From contig OZ038440.1 of assembly GCA_964036275.1 (NCBI GenBank), positions 9,523,690 to 9,587,689 on the forward strand: a DNA stretch of 64,000 bases, written 5' to 3'. Shown piece by piece: positions 34,704 to 46,100 of this stretch. Position numbers and translations under genes: made by a program. A model generated the notes under the pieces. That model searched no databases, was not told where the DNA came from, and saw nothing but the letters and a program-made list of their open reading frames with translations. This DNA comes from Litoditis marina (lineage: Eukaryota; Nematoda; Chromadorea; Rhabditida; Rhabditidae). Position 1 is the stretch's first letter, and every line of letters starts with the position of its first letter.

Positions 34704-37446
34704 CTAAAATGATTAGTGATTTATAATTATTATTTGTACAACTTACTCAAGTCTCGCACTGAATCCTGGTACAATTAATACTTAAAACATTTTGTAATAA
34801 CATATCTGAAGTGTTAAGTACTGTGAGCAAACAAAGTCGGAAATCTGCAGAATGGATAACTCACCGATCTGCTGCTCCGCTTTTAAACATTTCTGCAATT
34901 GGTGAACTTGACCGACTGAGTGGCTGGAGACTCTGATTGCTATGCAGATTTGTCGAAATTTTACTATGCACTGCACTTTGTTGCTGTAAATAGTGTCCTA
35001 AACTTGTTGGTGAACCCACACATTGTTTTGGACACCTCGTCCGATCGTTGGTGATTTCGAGGATATTTCAGCAGAAACAACGTCAACATGACGTTTGTCA
35101 ACTGAGTTTACTAGTGAAAGTAGTCGTCACGTCGAAAGTGGAGAACCGAAGATTGTGCTCTTTACCATCGCACGTGTCGGAATTGTGGCGTATTTAACAT
35201 GCTTGATCCAGTTTTTATAGTTTGATCCTGGCGACTCCTTGCAAGATGATTGTACATTCAATACACAATCTTCGGCAAACGTTTTGCAAAGTTGTATTTT
35301 GTAAAATATTCAAACTCACGCAAAACGTCTTTAGCATTATTTTATTGTTTCTCCGTTGCGGAAGGGTTACGAGTAGTGAAAACAACTAACATTTTTCATT
35401 GTACTGTTCAGTTTAAAGAATCCGTCCCGCTCTAATTTTGACTTATGAGTTAACAATCTGACCTTGTGGCAAATGAAAAACCATGATCAAAAATATAAAC
35501 TTCTATATCTCTATCTTGCTTCTTTCTCTCAGAAAAGCGGCTTACGTAATGACACCGATAGGGGAGTTGCGTACTGGGTATGCTCAAAATAGCCCATAGA
35601 AGTACAAAAATGTTTTAAGAACACTCTATCATATATGACAATACAATTAGAGACTACGAAATGAAAATAAATCTGGAGGTAAATGAACAAAGTCAAGTTG
35701 CGTCACAGTGAAAATGTTCATGTCCACTTTTTAAGTGCTTGATGTTATGCAAATTTTACAAGTTTTCAGTCAGAAAGTTTTTCCATGGTCTATGGGAAGA
35801 CATTAAAAATGTTTTTTGAGCTTTTTAAATTTTTCGTGAAACTCAGATTATAGCGGAACGGATTCTTTAACCTTTGAGAATTCGAGTCATAACTTACAAA
35901 TTGCTCAGTGTGAATGTATGAATGTGTCCGCTCTCTAATCCTCAAAAGTGTTGCACTTGTCTCTGTTTGTAGTATTCACCGCAAGTACGGTACGTGATGA
36001 CTGAATGATGATCGGTCAGTGAGAGTCAACTGATTGAGGACGAACCGTAGATGAATCGACTGTGAGTTTATGCATAATGAGTGCTCTGATGAACATTGCA
36101 GGAATCATTACGAATCTTCATTTACCATTTACGTTAAAAACATAAAGAATTCGGATTGCAAGTGTCTGTAGAGTGGTGTTTTTTCCCGACGTCCATAGGT
36201 AATTTATTTGGTAGGGAGAGCACAGGTTCGTGAATCTTCTCGAACTGAAGTTGATAATTATTATAGACTTGGTACACAGTTGTTCTGCTCATTGCCGCAT
36301 ATCACACTCCTTGAACAAGGTTTGATCCGGTTATGACTTGACACACAGTTCGTCACGTGAAGTACCCAGTTCTCCAAGATTATAATGACATTTTTCCGTT
36401 CAGAGTCATATTATAGCTCCGACAATTCCCAGCAAGTTGGCCTGCCACTTTTGTAGCGGCTTCGGCGAGAGAGAGAGTGTGCAGGTCAGAGAGAGGTAGA
36501 TCTCTGGGGCCTCATTGACCTCCATGCTCTCTTGCTTTTGCAGCTGGCCAATCGTTCAGAGTGAATTCGTTCTTTGCAAAGCTAGTCTACAGCAACGGGA
36601 TCGAGCTATCAACACCCTGTATTTCGCTGTGTTTGTAGTTTGATCCCGTTTCTTTTCCGTCGAAATACGTATATTTCGGCGCGTAAAATTATTCAACTAT
36701 AACAAAAATTTCGTCACTACCAATACCGATAAGTATGAGCTGCAGGAAAGTTGCGCTGCAAAAATTGTTTATAGTGTAAAGTGCAGCCAAATTATTCGCT
36801 GCTGACAGTGTTCAGGAATCGAACAATATTATAACTACTAATATATTCTTCTCATAAAAGGCACGAGAGGTAGGAACAACTACTTTATCAACACACTAGT
36901 GACATTCATAGTTTTACCTGTAACTTTTTGTGGAAATACAGCTAGAAATTCATTTTATGTCCATTCTACGTATCCCTATGAGAAACTAGCGTTATAGCGA
37001 TCTTTGTAACTTTGTGATTTTATCTTTTTTTCCATTGTTTGAAGTTTGTGATCTTGAATAAACTGATAAACACTTATTACAGATGTACTCTTGCTCAATA
37101 TGTGTGCAGATCTTGATACATTTATTAAGCGTAGTTGCAGTTAGGAACTTAGAAGAAATTTTAACTTTACAGTCACATGTGAGTTTCCAGTTTTCCCATC
37201 CAAACCAGATATAATGTGTGTAAATTACTGAGTAACTTAAATCCATTGAAGGATACACAACTTCGGTGAATATAATGGCAAACTTTGAAATTTACTCCGA
37301 AATGAGATTCAGTGTTAGAGTTCAGTGTTCATACGATACATATTATTGTCAAGGTCCATATTACTACCACTTTCATTTGCTAAACAAGCTGTGAAATGTT
37401 GGGTGAGGACTCTTCTTACTTTAAGCCAATATGTTTTTGTTTTCAG
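34704..37446. other. Intergenic between astacins B and C (divergent)
   Basis: Shared upstream region of two divergent astacins, so both promoters should be here. Contains a diverged family 2 copy (~35124-35215), a GA-rich stretch (~36470-36500) and the family 3 palindrome (36594-36648). The signal-peptide exon expected for astacin C was searched for but not recognised. Confidence 0.5.
36594..36648. mobile_element. Family 3 palindrome with two GGGATCAAACTACAAACAC ends
   Basis: Left end aacgggatcgagctatcaac and right end gttgt-type gtgtttgtagtttgatcccg face each other over a short spacer. This shows that the motif seen singly at 14775, 25810 and 38049 is a terminal inverted repeat. No coding capacity. 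Confidence 0.6.
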
Positions 37447-40400
37447 AAATTCGATACCGGGTTCGTGCAAAAAATGAAAAATTACCAGGACAAAGCGGGT
37501 GCTGTTTTGAGAAAAGGCCAGGCTCGAATGCCTCAATTGGAAGCGAGTAAGGTCAGTTAAGAGTTTTCATTTCAATACGTAACGTGTTTTGAACGATGAA
37601 GGCGATGTGCAATAATGGTGGAAGGAAATCTACACTTTTTCCAATTTCATTCATTTAGTTACCACAAAATTTTCAGAGAAATATCTTCAGATTTCTGTAC
37701 TAACTAGTAAAGTTTGGATGGGAAAAGTTTTTAGCAAAACGAAATATTTAACAAATTTCACCCAGTTCTGTTACAGATGTTCTCATATATGAGACCTGGC
37801 AAGGACGCCATGCTAGGAGATTCAATTCTTGACGTCAACGCCAATTGTACTCTGTCGGATGTACTCTTTGAGGGAGATATACTTCTTACACCGTGAGCAC
37901 ATGTTCAGTTTGGGAAACCACGACATAACATTGGAAGCAGTTTTTAGGTTTTCTAATATTGCACAACCAATAAGTGACTTAATGAAACTGATCAAATTAT
38001 CGTTGTGGTCTGACCTCGATAAACGGTATTGTTTTCACGAATTCCGACCGGAAGTTATCGGGATCAAACTACAAACACAGTGAAACAGAGCAACATTACC
38101 GTAAAGACTAACTTTAAGAGAGAGAGAACCCTATAATTCAGAGAGCAACTGGATTTACTGACCGAGGAACAGAGCGCCCACTCAAGAAAAAAACGCCAAG
38201 CATCCAGAAATCCGTGAGTAATGTTTTTTGAAACATTTTCTTTATTCTGAGTTGGAAAGTTGACGGTTTCAATGTGAGTGATTAGAAAATAGGTGTTCTC
38301 AATCCGAAATGTTCATGAGTATTCGAAATTCATTTATTCAGTTCAGTTCATATCGTTTGTTTGCATAACTGGTTACCCTAATGGTGCACTCCTTTCAGGT
38401 TATGGGAAGACAACAAAGTGTATTATTACTTCGACAAAAGTATGAGTGAGTTGAGATACGTTCAATTTGCCTACAATGCGAGAAGCAGTAGAAGCTCATA
38501 CGTAAAATTTGCATGCTCATTCAAGTTTTTTGGTTTGATGTGGTTTTGATTTCGAGAATATATTGGTAAAAGAGACCAGTCATTTCCGAGATGAATTCAA
38601 AAAGGGAAAATCCTATATATTATAAAAACTTTTCGAGTGAGACTATTTCATATGTCATAACCATCATAATATTCTCTGGATTCACCTGACTTCGGTAATT
38701 TGTAGTTATCTCTTTTGTTCTGTTGGTCTTTTCCTCGAAATTGGCTTTCTCCATTTTGTTAAATTTCAGCTGAGTACGCTATTCAGTCGTTCAAACAAGG
38801 AGCAGCGTTTTGGAGAATGAACACATGTATTGATTTCATAGAGAGTTCCTGCGGTGAGTCATAAACTCAATAATAATATTTACATAAATTCAATCTGAAA
38901 CGGTATTTGTCATTTTCTGCTATCCATTGCGTTTTGCTCTCTTTATGAAAGCACGTGAACAGTTTTTCAAAATGTTCTCTGCCGTGTCGAGAATGATTAA
39001 GGTAAATTCATCCATTGTTTTAATGGTTTTAAGAAGGACCATTATGTGGTCCAATCTCAACGCTTCAGTAATTTAAAATGCAATACAATTTTCAATTGCA
39101 GTTTAAAGGACCGTTGACACGGGATTCGTCCACTTAATCGTCCTGAAGAAGCGGGGCAGTGATTTTTATTTAAATCTGTTATTCAGCCAGAAATCGACTA
39201 CGAGTTATTCACGGGGATGGTTGCTATTCGCACGTGGGCCGAATCGGCGGAGAACAAGAACTCTCACTGGGACCAGGATGTGAACACGTGAGTTTAAAGG
39301 AAAATGACGTGAAAACGTGCAAAGTGTACGATTTGTTCTTAAAGAACCTGAATTTTTTTCAGATGACCACCGCTGTTCACGAGATTGGTCACGCGTTGGG
39401 CTTCTTGCACACCCAGAACCGATACGACCGCGACGAATATATTAAGGTCCTGCTTCAAAATGTTGAGGTCAGTTTTAACAAAAATGTTATACAGAGTATT
39501 CAGTCAGGAAACTGAGTTGGAACATATGTTGTTTTTCAACACGAGAAAACTCAGAAAACTTTGCAATCATTTTATAAACGTAATGATGAGGTCACGTTCG
39601 AAGTTGACGAAGGAACTCGAGCAAATTTATAAAAAAAACACACTATTGTAAACTGATTATTTCTATTGTTCAGCTATTGAAGCAGCATAACTTCGATTTG
39701 ATCTCACCGCTGGACAACCAAAACTACGGTATGCGCTATGATTATGGAAGCGTCATGCACTACCCCAAATATGCGTGAGTTGAGGTTTTTTCTGGCTCGC
39801 TCTAGGAAACCAGTGGCAACCAGTCGAAATCTTGGAAGTCGAAATGTTCCATTTTCAATATTAAAAACACAAGAACCACCTTCTTCATCAAGTTCATAAA
39901 ATCGGCGTGAGTCCCGATTGAATAATGAGCTGCCTTCCAGATTTTCCAAAAATGACCTGCCCACAATCCTCGCACTCTCTCCGTTGTACGAAGATACGAT
40001 GGGAGGTGCAATGATCTCGTTATTTGATCTGAAAATGATGAATAGGCATTATGGATGTCATTGTGAGTCGTGAATCTGTCCTTGTGTTTCGTATTATCAG
40101 ATTCTTCTAACTTTTTACTTCCGAAATTGCATCGATACGTCTTTTTCCATAAAAAAGGTTCAGGAAACATGTGTAGCGAAATAACCGCGTTTCTTAGTTA
40201 TTTAAAACTAAGAACAATGATGTGTGGGTATTTTTAAGTGAGATGTAGCCGTGATTCCTCGGTGGACTGTAAGAATGGGGGTTTTCCCCATCCGAGAAAT
40301 TGCAACAAATGTATCTGTGCAGCCGGGTTCACGGGAAGACGGTGCACTAGGAAGGTATTGTTTCGATTGTTTGTGGAAACTCATTTTGAATATGAAACCA

Positions 40401-42894
40401 TTTTTTTGACTAGTTGAAATTTGGCGATTCGATAAGTATTCAACGCACTACGACTACACGGCCTAAAGGGGGCTGCAATGGATATTCAAATAAAAGATCG
40501 AACTGAGACAGTTCGATATACTTTCCATACTAGAATGTCTAATTCTAGGCTCTATTTTCAAAATTTCACTAATTGCGCGCACTTCCCTGACTCTCGTGCC
40601 TTTTCGGCTAACGCCGTTAACCAAATTCGGCAATCAACGCAGCCCCCTTTAATAATCAATTGCGCTACTGTATCTCTTCACATGTAATGGAACATATTGA
40701 AGGCCTAAGGTCGAGTATCAGGTAGTGATTATTTCTCGCTTCGGTATAGCATGGTAGAAAATTGGCCTTTCCAACTTTATGCGTAAAATTTCGCCTTGCA
40801 TGTATTGTCTTGTAATGCGAGACAGATCTCTAACTTTGACTTGCAAAACACTCGAAACGCGAAATATCAGTTCATTATTCTGTTGAGATACATGGGAACA
40901 TCTGTGTTTCCAGGTAAAAATTAGGAGTTTGCTTTGCGCAAACTAGACTTTGTTGTTCTTTTAAGTCTTTCATATATTCTAAACCCCCTCTGATTGTATT
41001 TCAAACAGTATATTTCCTTATGCCTTTGTAACTGAAACCATGACGTTTTTTATCAATGTTCAATGTATGTTTCAAGCCCGCTGGATGTGGTTCAATGTTG
41101 AGAGCGACAACAACTTCTCAAAAGCTGAGACATATAATTTCGCAAAAAGAAGAAGATTTTCCATTTCAGTACGCCGAGTGTACTTTCTGGATTCAGGTAA
41201 TTTACTACCGTCACGTCCATTGATGAGAATAACCATTCTAATTGCAAGAACCAAATAAATTGTGCCAACAGAAAACATAGAAGGGTCCGATGTATAAATC
41301 AACCCAAACACGTCACGTTGAAAGGGGGACTACTTAGAGCAGTTATCAAATTGTTCATGAACTGAAACAATTCAAACAGGAATGTTGAGCTCTTAACTAT
41401 CATACTTAGTTACAGGTTCCTTTCGGGTTCAACCTTGAAATCAAAATTGATGCCTTGATTGGGATCGAAGGTCAGGGCTGTTTCTGGGGAGGATTAGATA
41501 TCAATGCCAATGAAGACCCTAGGGCGTCAGCATACAGGTGAATATGTTATTACCTTTTAATTTTTTAGACAAATTTAGAAAATAACAGCCAAAACCAAGG
41601 GTCAAGCAAGGTTGTTACAAATTTTGTGTATGAAACTGAAAGTGTTGTTTTCACGTCTTCAAAGCGTAGGAACTTAAGCAAACACAGTTTTACGACTCAG
41701 TAGGGAGTGGCAGCTAGCTGTGACAAACAGGTGAAAACAGCTTACGACTACACAATACATGCTGATTAAGGTAATGATGTCCCGAAAATCTTTCCGGATC
41801 TGGAAATGTTTTCTGGAATAAAGCTCATAAATGTTTTTCAGATTTTGCTTATCTACTTCGGTGGGAACTGTCATCAAGACTGCCAAGCGTTTGGTACCAG
41901 TCACGTTTTTCAACTATATACTAGACCACGGAGCATCTATCTCCTATAAACTCAGTGAGTTTTACCGAGTAAAAGGATTGAGCGCCCCAATAATGTAGTT
42001 TTACGCGTATTCACTGGAGGAACTGAGCCACACGTATAATCATAATGTGATAGTGATGCCAGACAGAATACAATTCTGACTTTTTAGCGGTTCATAAAAG
42101 CAAACCCCCAAACAAAATCAGTACTAACACTGAAAACCTTCTTAAAACTTAAAAATCCAAGCGACGCGTTCCGTTCTTTTCTGACAATGATCAATTCAAT
42201 TTAAGGTAAACTTTTTGAAAATACAACAACTTTGGAAGTAAAGATTTTCGTGCAATAAAGTAGGAGGATTATGTGACGATTACCACTCCCGACGCATCGG
42301 TCCTTTTAACTGCAATTGCTAAAAATGAAATACTATTTGATGGATTACAAAAAAAGGATTACAATTCGAAATTACAATTTAATCATCCTGCTATAAGGTT
42401 TACTCTCAATTGAAATCTTAGACTTATAGTATCCATTCTCAATTGAGATTTTAGTTTCACGGCCGATTTAGACCTGGACTGCTCCCCCAGTACTATTAAA
42501 GAGTACGATTCATTTGATTTTCAGCACGAAATCAGTGCTACAGTGTACCCTGTGCAGGTGGAGCAAGCGACACAAAATTGAATACAGAAGACGATAGAGG
42601 GTGAGTAATTCTCGAGTGGTCACTCGAACAGACTTGGGCAGATTCGATAGTTTCTTTCCGTTCTAAATGTTTGTAGTCTAATGTTTGGATCTTCTATGTG
42701 TTTGTAAGTTATGCTAAATTGAATTTGTTTAGGAAAATGTTCTAGTATCCATATTTTGTTCTGCAGCTGTAGAACTATGCAAATTTCGAGGTTTAACTCA
42801 AGGTGAAACTCCATGAATAATGAATATCCATTTCAGTATCGAATCGATGACGTTACTTGCTGCCACCTCCTTGGAACCTTTAAAACTAGTTTGA
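37447..42894 (+). CDS. Astacin C: inverted copy, EGF and CUB, no ShKT; 5' exon not found
   Basis: Fifteen plus exons in frame: 37447-37551, 37777-37892, 38142-38213, 38399-38445, 38770-38853, 39187-39287, 39363-39467, 39674-39774, 39941-40069, 40249-40354, 41077-41196, 41416-41537, 41842-41954, 42525-42600, 42837-42894. The visible 484 residues start in the propeptide (KFDTGFVQKMKN...); a signal-peptide exon should lie upstream. LFEGDILL, furin site RKKRQ, zinc motif HEIGHALGFLHTQNR (His181, Glu182 counted from the first visible residue), Met-turn SVMHY, EGF with CKNGGFPHPRNC, then CUB. The tail after CUB has two Cys (CYSVPC) and is unrelated to ShKT. In exon 39941-40069 the donor must be GAGTC|gtgaat, not the better-looking CATT|gtgagt, to keep frame. 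All catalytic residues are intact. It converges with astacin D with only ~220 bp between stops. Confidence 0.85.
38049..38125. repeat. Family 3 repeat segment
   Basis: tcgggatcaaactacaaacac followed by gaaacagagcaacattaccg; compare 14775 and 25810. In an astacin C intron. Confidence 0.5.
39034..39144. mobile_element. Palindromic MITE, family 1, copy 4
   Basis: aaggaccattatgtggtcca at the left, gtccacttaatcgtcct at the right, central caattgcagtttaaaggacc. In an intron of astacin C just before exon 39187. Confidence 0.75.
42262..42389. mobile_element. Family 1 MITE, copy 5, diverged
   Basis: aggaggattatgtgac at the left, aatttaatcatcct at the right, with tcggtccttttaactgcaat inside. The right half is disrupted. 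In an intron of astacin C. Confidence 0.55.
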
Positions 42895-43044
42895 GTGATA
42901 AAAATTTTGCAATTGTATTGTGCATGTTTAAACATGAACACAGAACAATTTTATTAATGCGAAGTGAACCAAGAGAACGCTAACTAATGACACCACTTCA
43001 GCAATAACACAGTAATTAACAAACTTTTAAATATAGCTAAAAGA

Positions 43045-43050
43045 TTTATT
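43045..43050 (-). terminator. Poly(A) signal of astacin D
   Basis: AATAAA on minus ~62 bp after the stop at 43114-43112. It lies in the short gap to convergent astacin C, for which no canonical signal is seen. Confidence 0.55.
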
Positions 43051-43111
43051 AAAGAAACACAATTGTTTCAAAGTTTGCTCAACAGTTCGAGCACTGCTAC
43101 TTCATCCTCAA

Positions 43112-46100
43112 TCAACATAAATCACACGACTTTGTGCACTGTGTTCTTATATCTTCGTGCACACAGAGTCCTCGGAGTGCAAGGAAACCACATCTGGAAC
43201 ATTTACTCTGTTGCCCATGCCCCTTGACTTCACAATATTTTTTTGGAATTGTGAGTTTTTTTGCGAGAGTTTGAGAAGTCCCCAAAATGTTGTTACATGG
43301 TTCAGTACACGAATCGAACCAACAAGAAGACATGAACATTATGTTTTAATCTGCCGTGGTTGTAGCTCGGTTACTATGCGTTATACTCAGATAGAACTTG
43401 TGGTAGTTAGAGGGGGACATAAGGGAGCGTGGCTTACTGGCTCAGACTTGGCTCGAAGAATAAGTGCCACGCGCCAGTTTTTGAGTCTTCAATGCGGCAA
43501 AACTGCGGTTTAGAGTGGATAAAATCGAATTTGGAGGTAAAAAATGAAAACTTGTGAGAAAACCAGATCTAAATGCATATAGTTCCGCACAATTTGTTGG
43601 AAGATGAAGAAGTTTCGTTTTTAGAATATGAGACTTACGGGGGTACTTACTCCGGAGTTCGTTACCGCGAGACTTGGTACCAGATTTTCCACCGCTAAGT
43701 TCCATGAGAATTGTCATAGTAGGCAGAAAACTTGTACTAAACTTGCAGACTAAACTACAACTCCTTGGCATACAACGTGAAAACCAACCCAGAACTTTTA
43801 TCCTGACAACCGCTCGGTTTGTCGCCGCTTTCAGTGGTTTCTGATGGCTTCTCTACAACCTGAGTTGGTCTTCTATTCAGAGGCCTTTGTGCGGGAGGAG
43901 CTGGAATCGCAAACGTTTCTCAGTTGAACAGAATAAGACTATTCACAATTATTGAAACTCTGCGTGGCGTAAAATTACGTAAAATACGTGAATAACATTG
44001 ATTAAATATGCGTAGTGCTTCAAATATAGGAAATATATTACTATTATGTATCCGCCATCGAGTACATGACGATTCGGTTATTCTGCTCTTCCCATAGATC
44101 ATTTTTAATCAATTTTCGAATTAGGGTTCGTCTACCCGAATTTCGATTGCCGCTCGTGTGTAAATCTATCGAGACAATACGAACATGTGAATACCACGTG
44201 ATCAAAACCAACCTATTCTGTAGAACAATTGCACGGAATTTGATTTGTACCGATTATATGTGATTATTGGAAGAATGTTGGATGCAGAGATGAGGGTTGT
44301 ACCAGCGTCAACAGGCGAACAATATCTGAATTCATCTATTAGTTAAGTGTTTTACATTGTACTTAAAAACCAATAGACAACATATATCAAAATTTTTTGG
44401 CATCTTTTTTAACCTTGTGTTAATTATATCGCAAAGAAGCATTATCAATTGTTCATTTGTTACAGTGTACGTGTGTACGTTTATCGATTCAGATGTTTTC
44501 AATATGTTTTGTGTGATGCATTTCACTTGGATCCTAAGTTATTTGAACAACCAATAAATTACAAACATCTTCTCATATCAGAATGTCTAACCTGTATCCA
44601 GTCTGCCTCTGATCCTGCTGCGATTTGATCTCAACGCCTCCGAAAATACAGCCCTCAATAAAGTATCCACTGAGCGCTCGTATTTTCACCTCAACCTTTC
44701 GGCCAACAGGAGCCTAGAGATAAGTTGGGATACAACATAAGTTCTGTACGCCTGTATGAGGTAAATTTGTATAACTGTTTTGGGCTTTGAGAACTTTTAT
44801 AACTTTCGGTCTTTTTTCGCTAGAAGCAATGAGGAGCAGTTAGTCTCTTGCATCATGAGTGCAACAGTTACTGCTGATGACAAATGGTGCTAAAATAATA
44901 TAGTCCTCCTCCTTCTAACGTTGCTATTTCTTCGAAAGTGAAGTGATCTCTAACTTAAAATGAATGAGTAACCTACGAAAGTCATAAATCTCATAAATCT
45001 CATGACTCACCTTGATCCAATAGTAACATTTGTCAAACATCACTCGCAGAGTTGAACCATCTCCGATTGTGTCATTCATGAGTTGGAAAGTGGGTTGAGC
45101 AACAAACTCGGATCCACACGTTTGAGGCTGGAAATATTTCTGCCGTTCGAACCACTCACATAGAGCACAACACAGAATGTTGATCAGCTATAAGTTGTGC
45201 ATTTCAACAGTATCATTAAAAGTTTGATGAACAAGTGAATCATTCAGGGTGTAATACTATGTTTCATTCGCTAACTTGTGGCATTACTATGATCTGCAGT
45301 CGGGAAATCTCTACAAACTGTTTTATATACTGTTTTATATACGGTTGAACTATAAGTGCGAATTTCCAGCACGCCCTGTATCCTAACGAACTCAAATTGA
45401 CTCAATGACCGAGCTTATAAGCGCATCCGACCTTCTGTTCACACAGTTTGCCCCCGTATCCCGCTGGACAGTGGCAGAAGTCACATCGTCGTGGGTGGGG
45501 AACACCGCCGTTTAAACAAACTGCCGATGTGGCTGGGGGACAATCGGCTGTGAAATCACATAGTCACTAGTCGAATAGTGACATACAAGTTACTATATAT
45601 TACGTAATTGGATATTAGATAGTTTGTCACGGTCTAAAGTTATTTTGTGTTATGAGCCTTTCGAGTTACGAACTCGGCTGTGACCACACTAATACTGTCA
45701 CAGTTCATCGCCAGAAACATTGCACATCAAAAACAGGGTGTTACGGTGAAACATAACTTCAGAAGTCTACTTGTGTGTTTAGGCAGCTGATGGCTGAATG
45801 TGCAATATATTTTTTGAATGAACTATACAAACAAAATCCTCACTAAAACTATAATACTAGGAGTTCATCCGCGAAGGTGTAAAAACAGCGTAAAATAAAA
45901 TAATAAATGATAAAAACTCATGAAGAACAGTAGGCAAATACCAACCACTAGGGGTTGCGTTTTCAAAACGCAATTAACTCACAAGGGAGCGTTAAAAAGA
46001 GCACTCACCATAACACTGATACAATGCGTTCATGAGCATGACGTCATAAAAGGAGGCTATCTCTGACCCCATCGTGTCTTGCCATCTAGGTTCCGCGGCC

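Noticed and set aside
40061..40066. Strong-looking donor CATT|gtgagt in astacin C
   Set aside because: Using it breaks the frame into the EGF exon. The donor at GAGTC|gtgaat keeps phase and the expected cysteine spacing.
39802..40170. Minus frames of 86-122 codons
   Set aside because: Antisense shadow of the plus exon 39941-40069 of astacin C.
43442..43771. Minus frame of 109 codons between ShKT exons of astacin D
   Set aside because: It lies in the intron. The phase of the flanking exons closes without it.
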